Part shown: positions 26,391 through 35,925 of the stretch, piece after piece
How positions within the stretch are numbered: position 1 is the stretch's first letter
How the letters are laid out: every line of letters begins with the position of its first letter
Assembly: GCA_002722455.1 (NCBI GenBank)
Contig: PBMB01000007.1
Coordinates: 62,001 to 126,000 of the forward strand
Direction of reading: 5' to 3'
DNA: 64,000 bases
Source of the DNA: Chloroflexota bacterium
GTDB lineage: Bacteria; Chloroflexota; Dehalococcoidia; Lucifugimonadales; GCA-2722455
Program-made: the position numbers and the translations under genes
Notes under the pieces: generated by a model
Databases searched by the model: none
The model's input: the letters and a program-made list of their open reading frames with translations, nothing else
Told to the model about the DNA's origin: nothing

Positions 26391-27947
26391 ATGGTATTAA
26401 AAAAAGATTCTGACAAAAAAATTGAAAAACTACAAAATCTTCGCCAAAAGGCAAATGCTGCTGGTGGGGAAAAACGTATTGCAACTCAACATGCCAGTGG
26501 TAAGTTAACAGCCAGAGAACGTATTGAATTATTGTTTGACAAAAATACATTTCAAGAAATAGATCAATTCGTTAAGCCAGCTAATACAAAAAAAGAAACT
26601 GGTGTTTTAGGTGATGGGGTTATTACTGGATACGGCAAGATTAATGGCCGTAAAATTTGCTGCTACGCACAAGATTTTACAGTTCTTGGTGGTTCTCTCT
26701 CTGAAATCTCTGGGAAAAAAATCTGTAAACTTATGGATCTTGCAATGAAAATAGGATCACCAATAATTGGAATTATTGATTCAGGTGGAGCCCGAATCCA
26801 AGAAGGAATTGGAAGTTTATCAGGATATAGTTCAATATTTTATAAAAATGTTCAGGCATCAGGAATAATCCCTCAAATATCAATAATTGCTGGACCTGCC
26901 GCAGGAGGCGCTACATATTCTCCTGCATTAACTGATTTTATTTTCATGGTAGATGGCATTAGCCAGATGTATATTACTGGACCAGATGTAATTCGTGCAG
27001 TAACAAATGAAAATATTTCACATGAAGAATTGGGTGGTTCAAATACTCATTCATCCAAAAGTGGTGTTTCTCATTTCTCTGTTAAGTCAGAAATTGATTG
27101 TTTTAATATGGTAAAAGATCTACTATCCTACTTACCCCAAAATAATACTGAAGAACCTCCAACAAGTACTCCAATCAACACTTCTCCTTTAGAAGAAGAT
27201 CCTACAATCTCTAATATTCTTCCTCCTAAAATTTCGCAACCATACGATATGAAAAAAATAATCCAGCGCATTATAGATAATGACAACTTATTTGAAATAC
27301 ATAAAGAATTCGCAAAAAATATAATAATTGGTTTTTCGAAAATTAATGCACAGACTGTAGGAATTGTTGCCCAACAACCACTACATATGGGAGGGGTTCT
27401 TGATATTGATGCATCAGTTAAAGCTGCTAGATTTATTAGATTTTGTGATGCATTTAATATCCCTATACTAACCCTGATTGATGTACCTGGTTTTATGCCA
27501 GGAGTTGATCAAGAATCTTCAGGAATTATTCGTCATGGTGCAAAATTAATTTATGCTTATGCAGAAGCTACTGTACCCAAAATTAGTGTCTTAATCAGAA
27601 AAGCATATGGCGGAGCATATATCGTAATGAGTAGTAAAGATCTTTGTGGGGATATTAATTTTTCTTGGCCAACCGGAGAAATTGCTGTAATGGGTGCAGA
27701 AGGTGCAATTAATATTATCCATCGGAAACAAATAGCTGAGTCAAAAGATCCAGAAACACTAAAAACCAAATTACTAGAAGATTACACTGAAGAATTTATG
27801 AGTCCTTATATTGCAGCTAATAAAGGTCTAATCGATGAAGTTATTGAACCCAAAGATACTAGATCAAAAATCATTTCTGCGCTTGAAATCCTTAGTACTA
27901 AAAGAGAATTCGCTCCACAAAAAAAACATGGAACAATTCCATTGTAA
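26391..27947 (+). CDS. Acyl-CoA carboxyltransferase beta subunit (methylmalonyl/propionyl-CoA; PccB/MmdA/12S type)
   Basis: A 518-residue carboxyltransferase that moves CO2 between biotin and propionyl-CoA-type substrates. Both crotonase-like lobes are present. The N-lobe has HASGKLTARERIELLFD, SGGARIQEGIGSLSGYSSIFYKN and GPAAGGATYSPALTDFI. The C-lobe has LIDVPGFMPGVDQESSGIIRHGAKLIYAYAEATVPKI, RKAYGGAYIVM and WPTGEIAVMGAEGA, with the oxyanion-hole glycines. It is followed by a small protein and by a carboxyltransferase alpha/biotin protein, then IDH and MDH. The same family covers carboxylases, decarboxylases and transcarboxylase 12S subunits. Confidence 0.9.
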   Translation: MVLKKDSDKKIEKLQNLRQKANAAGGEKRIATQHASGKLTARERIELLFDKNTFQEIDQFVKPANTKKETGVLGDGVITGYGKINGRKICCYAQDFTVLGGSLSEISGKKICKLMDLAMKIGSPIIGIIDSGGARIQEGIGSLSGYSSIFYKNVQASGIIPQISIIAGPAAGGATYSPALTDFIFMVDGISQMYITGPDVIRAVTNENISHEELGGSNTHSSKSGVSHFSVKSEIDCFNMVKDLLSYLPQNNTEEPPTSTPINTSPLEEDPTISNILPPKISQPYDMKKIIQRIIDNDNLFEIHKEFAKNIIIGFSKINAQTVGIVAQQPLHMGGVLDIDASVKAARFIRFCDAFNIPILTLIDVPGFMPGVDQESSGIIRHGAKLIYAYAEATVPKISVLIRKAYGGAYIVMSSKDLCGDINFSWPTGEIAVMGAEGAINIIHRKQIAESKDPETLKTKLLEDYTEEFMSPYIAANKGLIDEVIEPKDTRSKIISALEILSTKREFAPQKKHGTIPL

Positions 27948-27979
27948 TTCTTAATTATTTATATTAATAAGGAGATTTG

Positions 27980-28258
27980 ATGAATGCTCGTACACCCACA
28001 TTTTTTTTAGCAATTATTGTAGCTATAACGAATTACATTAATGAACATGATCAATCTTATACCTCCCCTAAACACACATATATCGAGCAAAACGAAGATT
28101 TTAGCTATAAAATTGGAGCAAGTAGTAGTAGCTGGCGACAATCCATACATCCTTATAAAATTCCTCAATTCCCCAATTATCAACAAAAAACTATTCAAAA
28201 TTCTAGTACGCAACTAAATCGATTACAATTAAGGAAATGGAAGTTGTATAATTCTTAA
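27980..28258 (+). CDS. Small carboxylase-associated protein, OadG C-terminal-like
   Basis: About 92 residues between the two carboxyltransferase genes, with GGAG before the ATG (a TTG one codon upstream is the alternative). The N-terminal TFFLAIIVAITNYINEH resembles the AIAAAIAAYL helix and the later SSWRQ the SWR segment seen near the C-terminus of decarboxylase gamma subunits. There is no separate N-terminal membrane anchor. It may bridge the two carboxyltransferases; this rests on position plus weak similarity. Confidence 0.5.
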   Translation: MNARTPTFFLAIIVAITNYINEHDQSYTSPKHTYIEQNEDFSYKIGASSSSWRQSIHPYKIPQFPNYQQKTIQNSSTQLNRLQLRKWKLYNS

Positions 28259-28263
28259 TTAAG

Positions 28264-30078
28264 ATGACACAACTACAAATTTCAGATACCACTTTTAGAG
28301 ATGCCCACCAAAGCCTAATAGCAACTCGTCTATCTATTGAAGATATGACCCCAATTGCTTCTCTAATGGATTCAGTTGGGTATTATTCCATGGAAGTCTG
28401 GGGAGGAGCAACTTTTGACACTACTCATAGATTTCTAAACGAAGATCCGTGGGAACGCCTACGATCACTTAAAAAACAAATCACTAAAACACCTTTATCA
28501 ATGTTATTAAGAGGCCAATCATTGGTCGGTTATAGAGTCTACTCTGATGACATTGTTGATACCTTTGTTAAATGCGCTGCAGATACAGGTATTGATATCT
28601 TTAGAGTATTCGATTCACTAAATGATGAACGCAATATCTTACAAGCTGCTAAATCTATCAAAGAAACAGGGAAACACCTTCAGTTAACTTTATGTTACTC
28701 AGTAGGAGAAGAAAAACATTTAGGAGGCTCAATCTATAATTTAGAATATTACGCACAAAAAGCAACAACGTTGTACGAAATGGGTGCTGATAGTATTTGC
28801 ATCAAAGATATGGCAGGATTACTCTCCCCCTATGATGCTTTTGTTTTAATATCGAAACTCAAAGAAATACTACCATGCCCCCTACAATTACATACACATT
28901 ACTCAAGCGGTATGGCTTCAATGACATTGTTAAAAGCAATAGAGGCTGGAATAGATACTGTTGATACATGTTTAGCTCCTCTAGCATTAAGAACATCACA
29001 ACCAGCTATCGAACCTCTAATAGTATCACTTCAAAACACTCAATATCAGATAGATTTAAATTTGAACCTGATAAATAAAATCGGACAACAACTCGAAAAA
29101 TCTTTATTAAAATATCGTGATTATTTTGATACTGAAAAAAGTGCAGTTATTGATACTGGAGTTTTATCCCACCAAATTCCTGGAGGTATGTACAGTAATT
29201 TAATTTCACAGCTTAAAGAAAATAATGCAATCGATAAATTATCCCAAGTGTTACTTGAAGTCTCAGAAACTCGTCGAGATTTAGGTTACCCTCCGCTTGT
29301 TACTCCAATGAGTCAGATGATAGGAGCACAAGCAGTAAATAATGTCCTATTTGGTCGTTATAAAATGATTACAGATCAAATTAAAGACTATGTTTATGGA
29401 ATGTATGGTAAAAGTCCAGCTGCCATTAACCCCGATGTGTCAAAAAAAGCATTAGAAAATTATACAAAAGGTAAGAATCCAATCACTAACCGCCCTGCTG
29501 ACAATCTTTCTCCAGAATTAAATAATGCAAAAGAAGAAATTAAATCTCTTACTCGAGACCTACACGATGTACTTATTTATGCTTTATTTCCTACAACAGG
29601 ATTAAGCTTTTTAGAAAAAAAATATTCAGACAAACCTCTTATTCCTCAAAAACCTCCTGAACATATAGAAACTCCTATTAAACCAAATTTAAAAATTACA
29701 TCCTCTCCTCAAAAAACAAAAAGTAATAAAACAAAAGCTTATAATATATCTATAGGAGGAGATACATTCCTAGTTGAAGTAGATCCTCTAAATATAGATT
29801 CAATGCAAAATCCATCACTTGACCAAGCACCAGTTGCCTCTGATCAAGAGATGATTCCTAACTCAATACCTGTTAAAATAAATATGCCTGGGATTATATT
29901 GAAATTTTTTGTAGAAATTGGACAAGTCATCAAAAAAGGTGATCCAATAATCCTCCTTGAATCTATGAAAATGGAAACAACTATTCCATCTCCAGAATCA
30001 GGCACCATCGTAGCAATTAATACTGAAGTTGGAATGACTATAACAAATCAAACAATAATAATGTTATTAAAAGAATAA
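28264..30078 (+). CDS. Carboxyltransferase alpha subunit with biotinyl domain (OadA / PycB / transcarboxylase 5S type)
   Basis: A 604-residue enzyme that exchanges CO2 between pyruvate/oxaloacetate and biotin. The N-terminal barrel has DTTFRDAHQSLIATR (metal ligand D13), the carboxylated-lysine site K181 in CIKDMAGL, and the metal histidines H210/H212 in LHTHYSSGMA. The C-terminal ~75 residues are a biotinyl domain with K569 in ESMKMET, preceded by a Pro/Lys/Thr linker. It follows the small protein by 5 bases. Oxaloacetate decarboxylase alpha, pyruvate carboxylase B and transcarboxylase 5S plus 1.3S are all compatible. Confidence 0.92.
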   Translation: MTQLQISDTTFRDAHQSLIATRLSIEDMTPIASLMDSVGYYSMEVWGGATFDTTHRFLNEDPWERLRSLKKQITKTPLSMLLRGQSLVGYRVYSDDIVDTFVKCAADTGIDIFRVFDSLNDERNILQAAKSIKETGKHLQLTLCYSVGEEKHLGGSIYNLEYYAQKATTLYEMGADSICIKDMAGLLSPYDAFVLISKLKEILPCPLQLHTHYSSGMASMTLLKAIEAGIDTVDTCLAPLALRTSQPAIEPLIVSLQNTQYQIDLNLNLINKIGQQLEKSLLKYRDYFDTEKSAVIDTGVLSHQIPGGMYSNLISQLKENNAIDKLSQVLLEVSETRRDLGYPPLVTPMSQMIGAQAVNNVLFGRYKMITDQIKDYVYGMYGKSPAAINPDVSKKALENYTKGKNPITNRPADNLSPELNNAKEEIKSLTRDLHDVLIYALFPTTGLSFLEKKYSDKPLIPQKPPEHIETPIKPNLKITSSPQKTKSNKTKAYNISIGGDTFLVEVDPLNIDSMQNPSLDQAPVASDQEMIPNSIPVKINMPGIILKFFVEIGQVIKKGDPIILLESMKMETTIPSPESGTIVAINTEVGMTITNQTIIMLLKE

Positions 30079-30100
30079 ATCTTAGAAAGGATAAATATCA

Positions 30101-31294
30101 GTGGATCAAGAATTCCATACATCACAAAATCACTTCAAAAAAATCATACAACAGCAACTTGAGAGAATTGAAATCCTCAAAAATGCACCATTACCCACAG
30201 ACTACAATAAATTAGATAGAATTAAAGTTGGAATTATCGGAGGAGATGGAATCGGACCTACTATAACAAATGTATCACAAAATATTTTAAAATCATTGCT
30301 TGAGCAGCATAAAACCAAACAAATTGATTTGATTCCTATACCAGGTTTAACTATAGAAAATAGAGCCTTAGCAAAGCAGGCTATCCCAAATGAAATTTTA
30401 GATGAAATTAAAAAGTGTGATGTTACTCTCAAAGGTCCTACACATACTCCTGAAAAAGGAGATGGATGGCCAAATATTGAAAGTGCTAACGTATCAATGC
30501 GTAAAAAATTAGATCTATTTGCAAATGTAAGACCAGTACGTATTCCTCAAGAAAATATCGACTGGACATTTTTTAGAGAAAACACTGAAGATCTATATGC
30601 AGTTGGTAGTCAAGGAATTAATATCACTGATGATTTAGCTATTGATTTTAGAGTAATTACTACACAAGGATCAAAAAGAATAATTCAAGCAGGATTCAAT
30701 CATGCTCGTAAAACTGGGAAAACGAAAGTTACAATAGTGACTAAAGCAAACATAGTGAAAACAACAGATGGGAAATTCCTAGAAACAGCTCAAGAAATTG
30801 CTCAGGATTTTCCTGAAATTACTTTGGACTCTTGGTACATAGATATCATGACCGCTAAATTACTAGATTTAAAACGTCGTTCTCAATTTGAAGTTATGAT
30901 TCTTCCCAATTTATATGGTGACATCTTGACAGATGAAGCTGCAGAAATACAAGGTGGAGTTGGCACTGCAGGAAGTGCAAATATTGGGAATAAATATGCT
31001 ATGTTTGAAGCAATACATGGTAGCGCTCCAAGAATGGTTACTGAAAAACGAGCCCAATATGCTGATCCTAGCTCAGTTCTCCGTGCTTCTGCAATGTTAC
31101 TAGAACATATTGGTTTTCCTCTAATTGGAACACAGTTAAACCAAGCATTGGATATATGCGGAAACTATGAGAGAAAAATATCTATTACAGGAAGAGAAAA
31201 TGGAGCAACTAGCGAACAGTTTGGTGATTATGTATTATCAACTATAAATGACAAAAACCTTAATAATCGATGGCTTGAATATATCAAGAATTAA
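30101..31294 (+). CDS. icd: Isocitrate dehydrogenase
   Basis: Oxidatively decarboxylates isocitrate to 2-oxoglutarate in the TCA cycle. The 397 residues show GGDGIGPTITNV, LKGPTHTPEKGDGWPNIESANVSMRKKLDLFANVRPV with the substrate-binding Ser and Arg residues, FRENTEDLYAVGSQG, the metal aspartates in NLYGDILTDEAAEIQGG, and EAIHGSAPRM. Start is GTG behind AGAAAGG. It lies 22 bases after the biotin-domain carboxyltransferase and 42 bases before mdh. Cofactor preference (NAD or NADP) was not decided. Confidence 0.92.
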   Translation: MDQEFHTSQNHFKKIIQQQLERIEILKNAPLPTDYNKLDRIKVGIIGGDGIGPTITNVSQNILKSLLEQHKTKQIDLIPIPGLTIENRALAKQAIPNEILDEIKKCDVTLKGPTHTPEKGDGWPNIESANVSMRKKLDLFANVRPVRIPQENIDWTFFRENTEDLYAVGSQGINITDDLAIDFRVITTQGSKRIIQAGFNHARKTGKTKVTIVTKANIVKTTDGKFLETAQEIAQDFPEITLDSWYIDIMTAKLLDLKRRSQFEVMILPNLYGDILTDEAAEIQGGVGTAGSANIGNKYAMFEAIHGSAPRMVTEKRAQYADPSSVLRASAMLLEHIGFPLIGTQLNQALDICGNYERKISITGRENGATSEQFGDYVLSTINDKNLNNRWLEYIKN

Positions 31295-31336
31295 ATATAT
31301 CTTTTACAATTTTTTACAATTTATTTTGGAGGTAAA

Positions 31337-32263
31337 ATGAAATCTAAAGTCACTGTGGTAGGCGCAGGTAATGTTGGAGCAACAGCTGCGCAACAACTAT
31401 TTTCCCAAGGTAATGCTGATCTAATTTTAGTTGATGTCGTCGAAGGTCTACCACAAGGAAAAGCTTTAGACATACTCGAATCAGGTCCTGCTTTAGATAT
31501 TGATTCTTCTATTGTTGGAACTAATACATATGAAGAAACTCAAAACTCCGATATAGTCGTAATAACATCTGGGATTGCTCGTAAACCTGGTATGTCTCGT
31601 GATGATCTCTTAACAACGAATCGTAATATAGTTGCTAGTGTTGTTAAATCTATTGTTGAATTTTCTCCAAATTCAATTTTAATTATTGTTACTAATCCAC
31701 TGGATGCTATGGCACAACAAGCATTTATTACAAGCGAATTCCCTAAAAATCGAGTTATAGGTATGGCTGGGATTTTAGATACTTCAAGATTTCGATCTTT
31801 CATAGCATCAGAACTTAAAGTATCTGTAGATTCAGTTAGAGGTTATGTCCTTGGAGGACATGGTGATACTATGGTTCCTCTTATTGGGACAACTACTATT
31901 GGAGGAATTCCTATAACAGACTTACTATCAAAAGAAAGAATTGAACAAATTATTACCCGGACACAAAACGGAGGATTAGAAATTGTAGAACTATTAAAAA
32001 CTGGTAGTGCTTACTATGCTCCTGCTGCATCAATAGTTCGAATGGTAAATGCAATCATATTAGATAAAAATGAGATACTCCCATGTACAGCATATCTTGA
32101 AGGTGAATATGACATCGATGGATTATTTGTTGGTGTCCCTGTTAAATTAGGTAAAAATGGCATAACTGAAATAATCGAAATGAAACTTACGCAACAAGAA
32201 CATTCAGAACTTAAAAAATCTTCTGAAGCAGTTAGGACTTTAATCGAACAAATAAACTCCTAA
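31337..32263 (+). CDS. mdh: Malate dehydrogenase (LDH-like type)
   Basis: Interconverts malate and oxaloacetate with NAD. The 308 residues begin with [17 protein letters not shown] and contain [14 protein letters not shown], the active-site loop [15 protein letters not shown] (two arginines that favour malate over lactate), [29 protein letters not shown] and the catalytic histidine in [16 protein letters not shown] site precedes the ATG. It completes the plus-strand TCA run and faces the sdh genes, so succinate-to-oxaloacetate steps are clustered. Confidence 0.96.
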   Translation: MKSKVTVVGAGNVGATAAQQLFSQGNADLILVDVVEGLPQGKALDILESGPALDIDSSIVGTNTYEETQNSDIVVITSGIARKPGMSRDDLLTTNRNIVASVVKSIVEFSPNSILIIVTNPLDAMAQQAFITSEFPKNRVIGMAGILDTSRFRSFIASELKVSVDSVRGYVLGGHGDTMVPLIGTTTIGGIPITDLLSKERIEQIITRTQNGGLEIVELLKTGSAYYAPAASIVRMVNAIILDKNEILPCTAYLEGEYDIDGLFVGVPVKLGKNGITEIIEMKLTQQEHSELKKSSEAVRTLIEQINS

Positions 32264-32288
32264 CAAGGTAAATACAACAAATCTAATA

Positions 32289-33182
32289 CTACGGAGTTAC
32301 AGAAAGAGTACTGATTATTTTTTTTGTTGAAACAATATGCCTGTTAAGTTTCAGCTCCGTTGGCTCAATACCCATTGCTAATCCTAATAACTGCGGAAGA
32401 TGGAGTATAGGTAAGTTAATCTTTTCACGACGAAGAAGAGATGCACTAGGTTGATAACCATCTAAATTAAGATGACAAAGAGGACACGGAGTAACCATTG
32501 CATCGGCACCTTTACGTTTAGCACTAAGAGTATGATTACCTACCATTTTAGTTGAATTAGTTTCATTAATTAATAATATTGGGAATCCACAACAAGCTGT
32601 TTTACCAGGAAAATCAACTAATTCAGCACCTGTTGCTTCAATAATTTGCTCTAAAGAATTCTTACGGTCAGGATTAACGTCTAATGCAAGCACATCAGAA
32701 GGTCTAACAATATAACATCCATAAAATGGAGCAAACTTAAAGCCTTCAAGGCTCCTTGTAAATTGCGATTTAACATAATCTACTCCAATATCCTCAAATA
32801 AAACCCAAAGAAGATGCTTTGGCTCTACTGAACCACTATATTGTAAATTTTCATCAGCCAAATCACGATTAATTTCATCAAGATAGTTTTTATCAGAACG
32901 AAGACGATAATTTGCTTGGGCCATTACCCCCTGACAAGTACTACAAATAGTTAACAGCGGCAATCCAGTTTTCTCTACCATAGCAAAAGTACGAGCATTA
33001 AGTGTATCACCCAATTTTTGATTTTTTTCTTGTAACACACCAGCTCCTGTACATGAAGCTCCCTCTAACGGTTCATGTATCAATTCAATTCCTAATCTTT
33101 CACATACAGTTAAAGTAGAATCAAAAAGTTCTGGACAGGCACCTCGAGATACACAGCCTGGATAAAAAGCAAATTTTTTCAT
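32289..33182 (-). CDS. sdhE: Succinate dehydrogenase third subunit, HdrB-like (SdhE / CCG-domain protein)
   Basis: A 297-residue protein of the heterodisulfide-reductase B family with two cysteine-rich CCG-type modules: C10, C44, C80, C83 and C156, C197-C198, C233, C236. The first module reads SCTGAG instead of the classical SCCG; the second, ACCGFP, is complete. In type-E succinate:quinone oxidoreductases such a subunit replaces the heme-binding membrane anchors SdhC/SdhD. It follows sdhB by 15 bases and no SdhC/D-like membrane gene is present, which supports that role. The symbol is used in this sense, not for the flavinylation factor. Confidence 0.82.
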   Translation of the reverse strand: MKKFAFYPGCVSRGACPELFDSTLTVCERLGIELIHEPLEGASCTGAGVLQEKNQKLGDTLNARTFAMVEKTGLPLLTICSTCQGVMAQANYRLRSDKNYLDEINRDLADENLQYSGSVEPKHLLWVLFEDIGVDYVKSQFTRSLEGFKFAPFYGCYIVRPSDVLALDVNPDRKNSLEQIIEATGAELVDFPGKTACCGFPILLINETNSTKMVGNHTLSAKRKGADAMVTPCPLCHLNLDGYQPSASLLRREKINLPILHLPQLLGLAMGIEPTELKLNRHIVSTKKIISTLSVTP

Positions 33183-33197
33183 TAGACCAAAATACTC

Positions 33198-34169
33198 CTA
33201 TTCTCTTTTAGTAATCTGCAAGTCAACTTTCTTAAAAATACGCTGGATACTAGATACACTAGGTAATTTATGATGAAAAACTGGAGGTACTTTACGACTC
33301 ACAAGAGCATCTAATAAAATTGGTAACAACCCTAATAATTTAAACACATTAAATATCCCAAAGGTTCTTAATGGTAACTGGAATTCATTTAACCAGCCTG
33401 TATTCTTAACTGAGTCAGTAAAGACAGCAGTATGTTTAGCTCCATAAGTATTTTTATAACCATCTTGAATTGCAAAATCACGTAATTTCATAATTCTGCC
33501 CATTGGGTCAACTCCTTTAGGACAAACTTCAACACATTGCATACACCGTGTACAATCCCACATACCTGATGGTTTTTCTAAAGCCTTCAACCGGAATTTA
33601 GTAGAATCATCACGTGGATCTGAAACAAAACGATAAGCTTTAGCTAAAGCTGCAGGCCCCAAAAAACTTTTATCAACTTCTAATACCGTACAATCAGATA
33701 CACATGCCCCACACATAATACATCCCATAACTCCAGACAAATGTAACATCGATTCATTCGAAGCAATATGCTCTTCCATATATTTAGGAGGATGGCTAGA
33801 TTTCAACCATGGATCGACAGATTTAACTTTAGACCAAAAGGGAACAAAATCAACAACCAAATCTTTAATTACTGGCATATTCCCTGGAGGTTCAACCAAC
33901 AATTTAATATTTCCATTTTCTTCAAAATCAGAAACTTTTGTATTGCATGCTAACATTGCTTGACCATTAATACGCATAGCACAAGAACCACATATTGCAC
34001 TACGACATGAACATCGCAAAGTTAATGTATTATCTACTTCTTCTCGAATTTTAATTAACCCATCAAGGACAGTTGCAGCTTGATCAAGTTCAACTACATA
34101 AGTATCAAAAGATTCTAGAGCCACATCTGATTCTGGATTATATCTTTTTACTTTATACTCAACTTTCAT
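33198..34169 (-). CDS. sdhB: Succinate dehydrogenase iron-sulfur subunit
   Basis: A 323-residue electron-transfer subunit. The [2Fe-2S] domain has C55, C60, C63 and C75 in CSCRSAICGSCAMRINGQ and what follows. The second domain has CIMCGACVSDC (C150, C153, C156, C160) and CTRCMQCVEVCPKG (C206, C209, C212, C216). C209 stands where canonical SdhB/FrdB have Ile or Val, so the third cluster may be [4Fe-4S] rather than [3Fe-4S]. The C-terminal ~90 residues are an extension with amphipathic segments. It lies between sdhA and the HdrB-like gene. Confidence 0.94.
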   Translation of the reverse strand: MKVEYKVKRYNPESDVALESFDTYVVELDQAATVLDGLIKIREEVDNTLTLRCSCRSAICGSCAMRINGQAMLACNTKVSDFEENGNIKLLVEPPGNMPVIKDLVVDFVPFWSKVKSVDPWLKSSHPPKYMEEHIASNESMLHLSGVMGCIMCGACVSDCTVLEVDKSFLGPAALAKAYRFVSDPRDDSTKFRLKALEKPSGMWDCTRCMQCVEVCPKGVDPMGRIMKLRDFAIQDGYKNTYGAKHTAVFTDSVKNTGWLNEFQLPLRTFGIFNVFKLLGLLPILLDALVSRKVPPVFHHKLPSVSSIQRIFKKVDLQITKRE

Positions 34170-34195
34170 TTCAATACATCCCTAAAAATATATAT

Positions 34196-35887
34196 TCAAT
34201 ATTTACGTTCTTCCGGTTTCCATTGAGTAATTACAACTGGTAAATAATCAACTCTATAAGCATCATCATTTTCTTTATAGACCAATACATGTTTTAACCA
34301 ATTCTTATCATCTCGATCAGGCATATCAGTTCTCGCATGAGCCCCTCGACTTTCTTTGCGTTCAAGAGCTGATATAGCAATAGTTTCTGCACAATCAAGC
34401 ATAAATCCTAATTCAAGAGTAAAAATTAACGCAGTATTAAACACACGCCCTTTATCTGGAACAATGATGTTTTTATATTTTAACTTCAATTCAGATAATT
34501 TTTCTAAAGCAGTCTGCATACCTGTCTCATCACGAAAAACAGCTAAATACTGATTCATCAACGTTCCCATTTCTTTTCGAATGGATCCAAATACAAAACC
34601 ATTTTTATCATTATTTGAAAGTAATTTTTCTATATCTTCCTCATGTTTTTTAAGCACATCAGTTGATGAAATTTTCGGGTTAGATCTATTTTTACTTACT
34701 TCTGCTGCATGTTCTCCTGCTCTTCTGCCAAATACTAAGGTATCTAAAAGAGAATTCGCTCCTAATCTATTACCACCATGTACACTCACACATGCACATT
34801 CTCCTGCAGCATATAAGTTAGGTAATGTAGTCAAGCCATTAACATCAGTTTTAATGCCACCCATTTGATAATGCATTCCAGGTCTAACTGGAACTGGCTC
34901 TTTAGCCATATCTACATTTGCAAAATCTTTAGCTAAATCTCGAATTTGAGGAAGCTTTTCATTTATAAGTTTTTCTCCTAAATGGGTACAATCTAATAAA
35001 ACACACCCATCAACACCTCTACCTTCATTAATTTCTTTTTGTTCCGACCTTGAAACTACATCTCTAGAAGCCAGTTCCATCATTTTAGGCGCATTTCCTT
35101 CTTTAGCCATAAATCTTTCACCATCGATATTTCTAAGATAAGCACCCTCACCACGTGCACTCTCAGACATCAAAGCTCCATTATTTTTCAAAGTTGTGGG
35201 ATGATATTGAACCATTTCCATATCCATCATAGGAACTCCAGCTCTATAAGCTAACGCCATACCATCACCAGTACAAATCAAAGCATTAGTACTAGGTTCA
35301 AAAACTCTACCTAATCCACCAGTAGCTAATATCACTGTCTTAGCAATACATACTTCGATCTTTCCAGATTTCATATCGATCATTACAGCACCAGAACATT
35401 CACCATCCTGAACTATCAAAGACAAGACAAACCATTCTTCATATACTAAAACATCCGATTTTACAATTTGCTCATATAAAACATGTAAGAGCGCTTGGCC
35501 AGTAAAATCTGCAACAAAGAATGTCCTGGCTTTTCTTTGACCACCAAATGCCCGTGTTCCTAATTTCCCTTGATCATCCCGATTGAAAATAACACCCATA
35601 TGCTCCATAGAAATCACTTCTGAACCAGCCTCTTTAGCCATAATTTCAACAGCATCTTGATCCGCTATATAATCACTTCCCTTGATCGTATCATATGCAT
35701 GATCTTCCCACTTATCACCACGATGACCTAAAGCAGCATTAATACCACCTTGCGCAGCATTAGAATGACTCCTAACAGGATGTACTTTACTAACTAAAGC
35801 TACATCAGCACCCAAATCTTTAGCAGCCACTGCTGCTCTCATTCCTGCCAGCCCTGCACCTATTATTAATACATCATGTTTAAGCAA
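34196..35887 (-). CDS. sdhA: Succinate dehydrogenase flavoprotein subunit
   Basis: Oxidises succinate to fumarate. The 563 residues have the FAD fold VLIIGAGLAGMRAAV, the covalent-flavin histidine H41 in RSHSNAAQGG, SESARGEGAYLRN with a substrate arginine, RPGMHYQMGG, VHGGNRLGANSLLDTLVFGRRAG, and the C-terminal RESRGAHARTDMPDRDD. Translation begins at TTG behind GAGGT (7-base spacing); no in-frame ATG fits before the FAD motif. It leads the sdhA-sdhB-sdhE unit, with a (TAAC)5 repeat 38 bases before the start. Confidence 0.96.
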   Translation of the reverse strand: MLKHDVLIIGAGLAGMRAAVAAKDLGADVALVSKVHPVRSHSNAAQGGINAALGHRGDKWEDHAYDTIKGSDYIADQDAVEIMAKEAGSEVISMEHMGVIFNRDDQGKLGTRAFGGQRKARTFFVADFTGQALLHVLYEQIVKSDVLVYEEWFVLSLIVQDGECSGAVMIDMKSGKIEVCIAKTVILATGGLGRVFEPSTNALICTGDGMALAYRAGVPMMDMEMVQYHPTTLKNNGALMSESARGEGAYLRNIDGERFMAKEGNAPKMMELASRDVVSRSEQKEINEGRGVDGCVLLDCTHLGEKLINEKLPQIRDLAKDFANVDMAKEPVPVRPGMHYQMGGIKTDVNGLTTLPNLYAAGECACVSVHGGNRLGANSLLDTLVFGRRAGEHAAEVSKNRSNPKISSTDVLKKHEEDIEKLLSNNDKNGFVFGSIRKEMGTLMNQYLAVFRDETGMQTALEKLSELKLKYKNIIVPDKGRVFNTALIFTLELGFMLDCAETIAISALERKESRGAHARTDMPDRDDKNWLKHVLVYKENDDAYRVDYLPVVITQWKPEERKY

Positions 35888-35925
35888 TATCTATACCTCG
35901 CAAAATAATCAGCATCCAAAATAAA

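Noticed and set aside
32255-32298. AACTCC/GGAGTT repeat as a terminator between mdh and the HdrB-like gene
   Set aside because: Only six pairs with a 32-base loop and no T tract; mentioned in the convergent-junction finding but not annotated.
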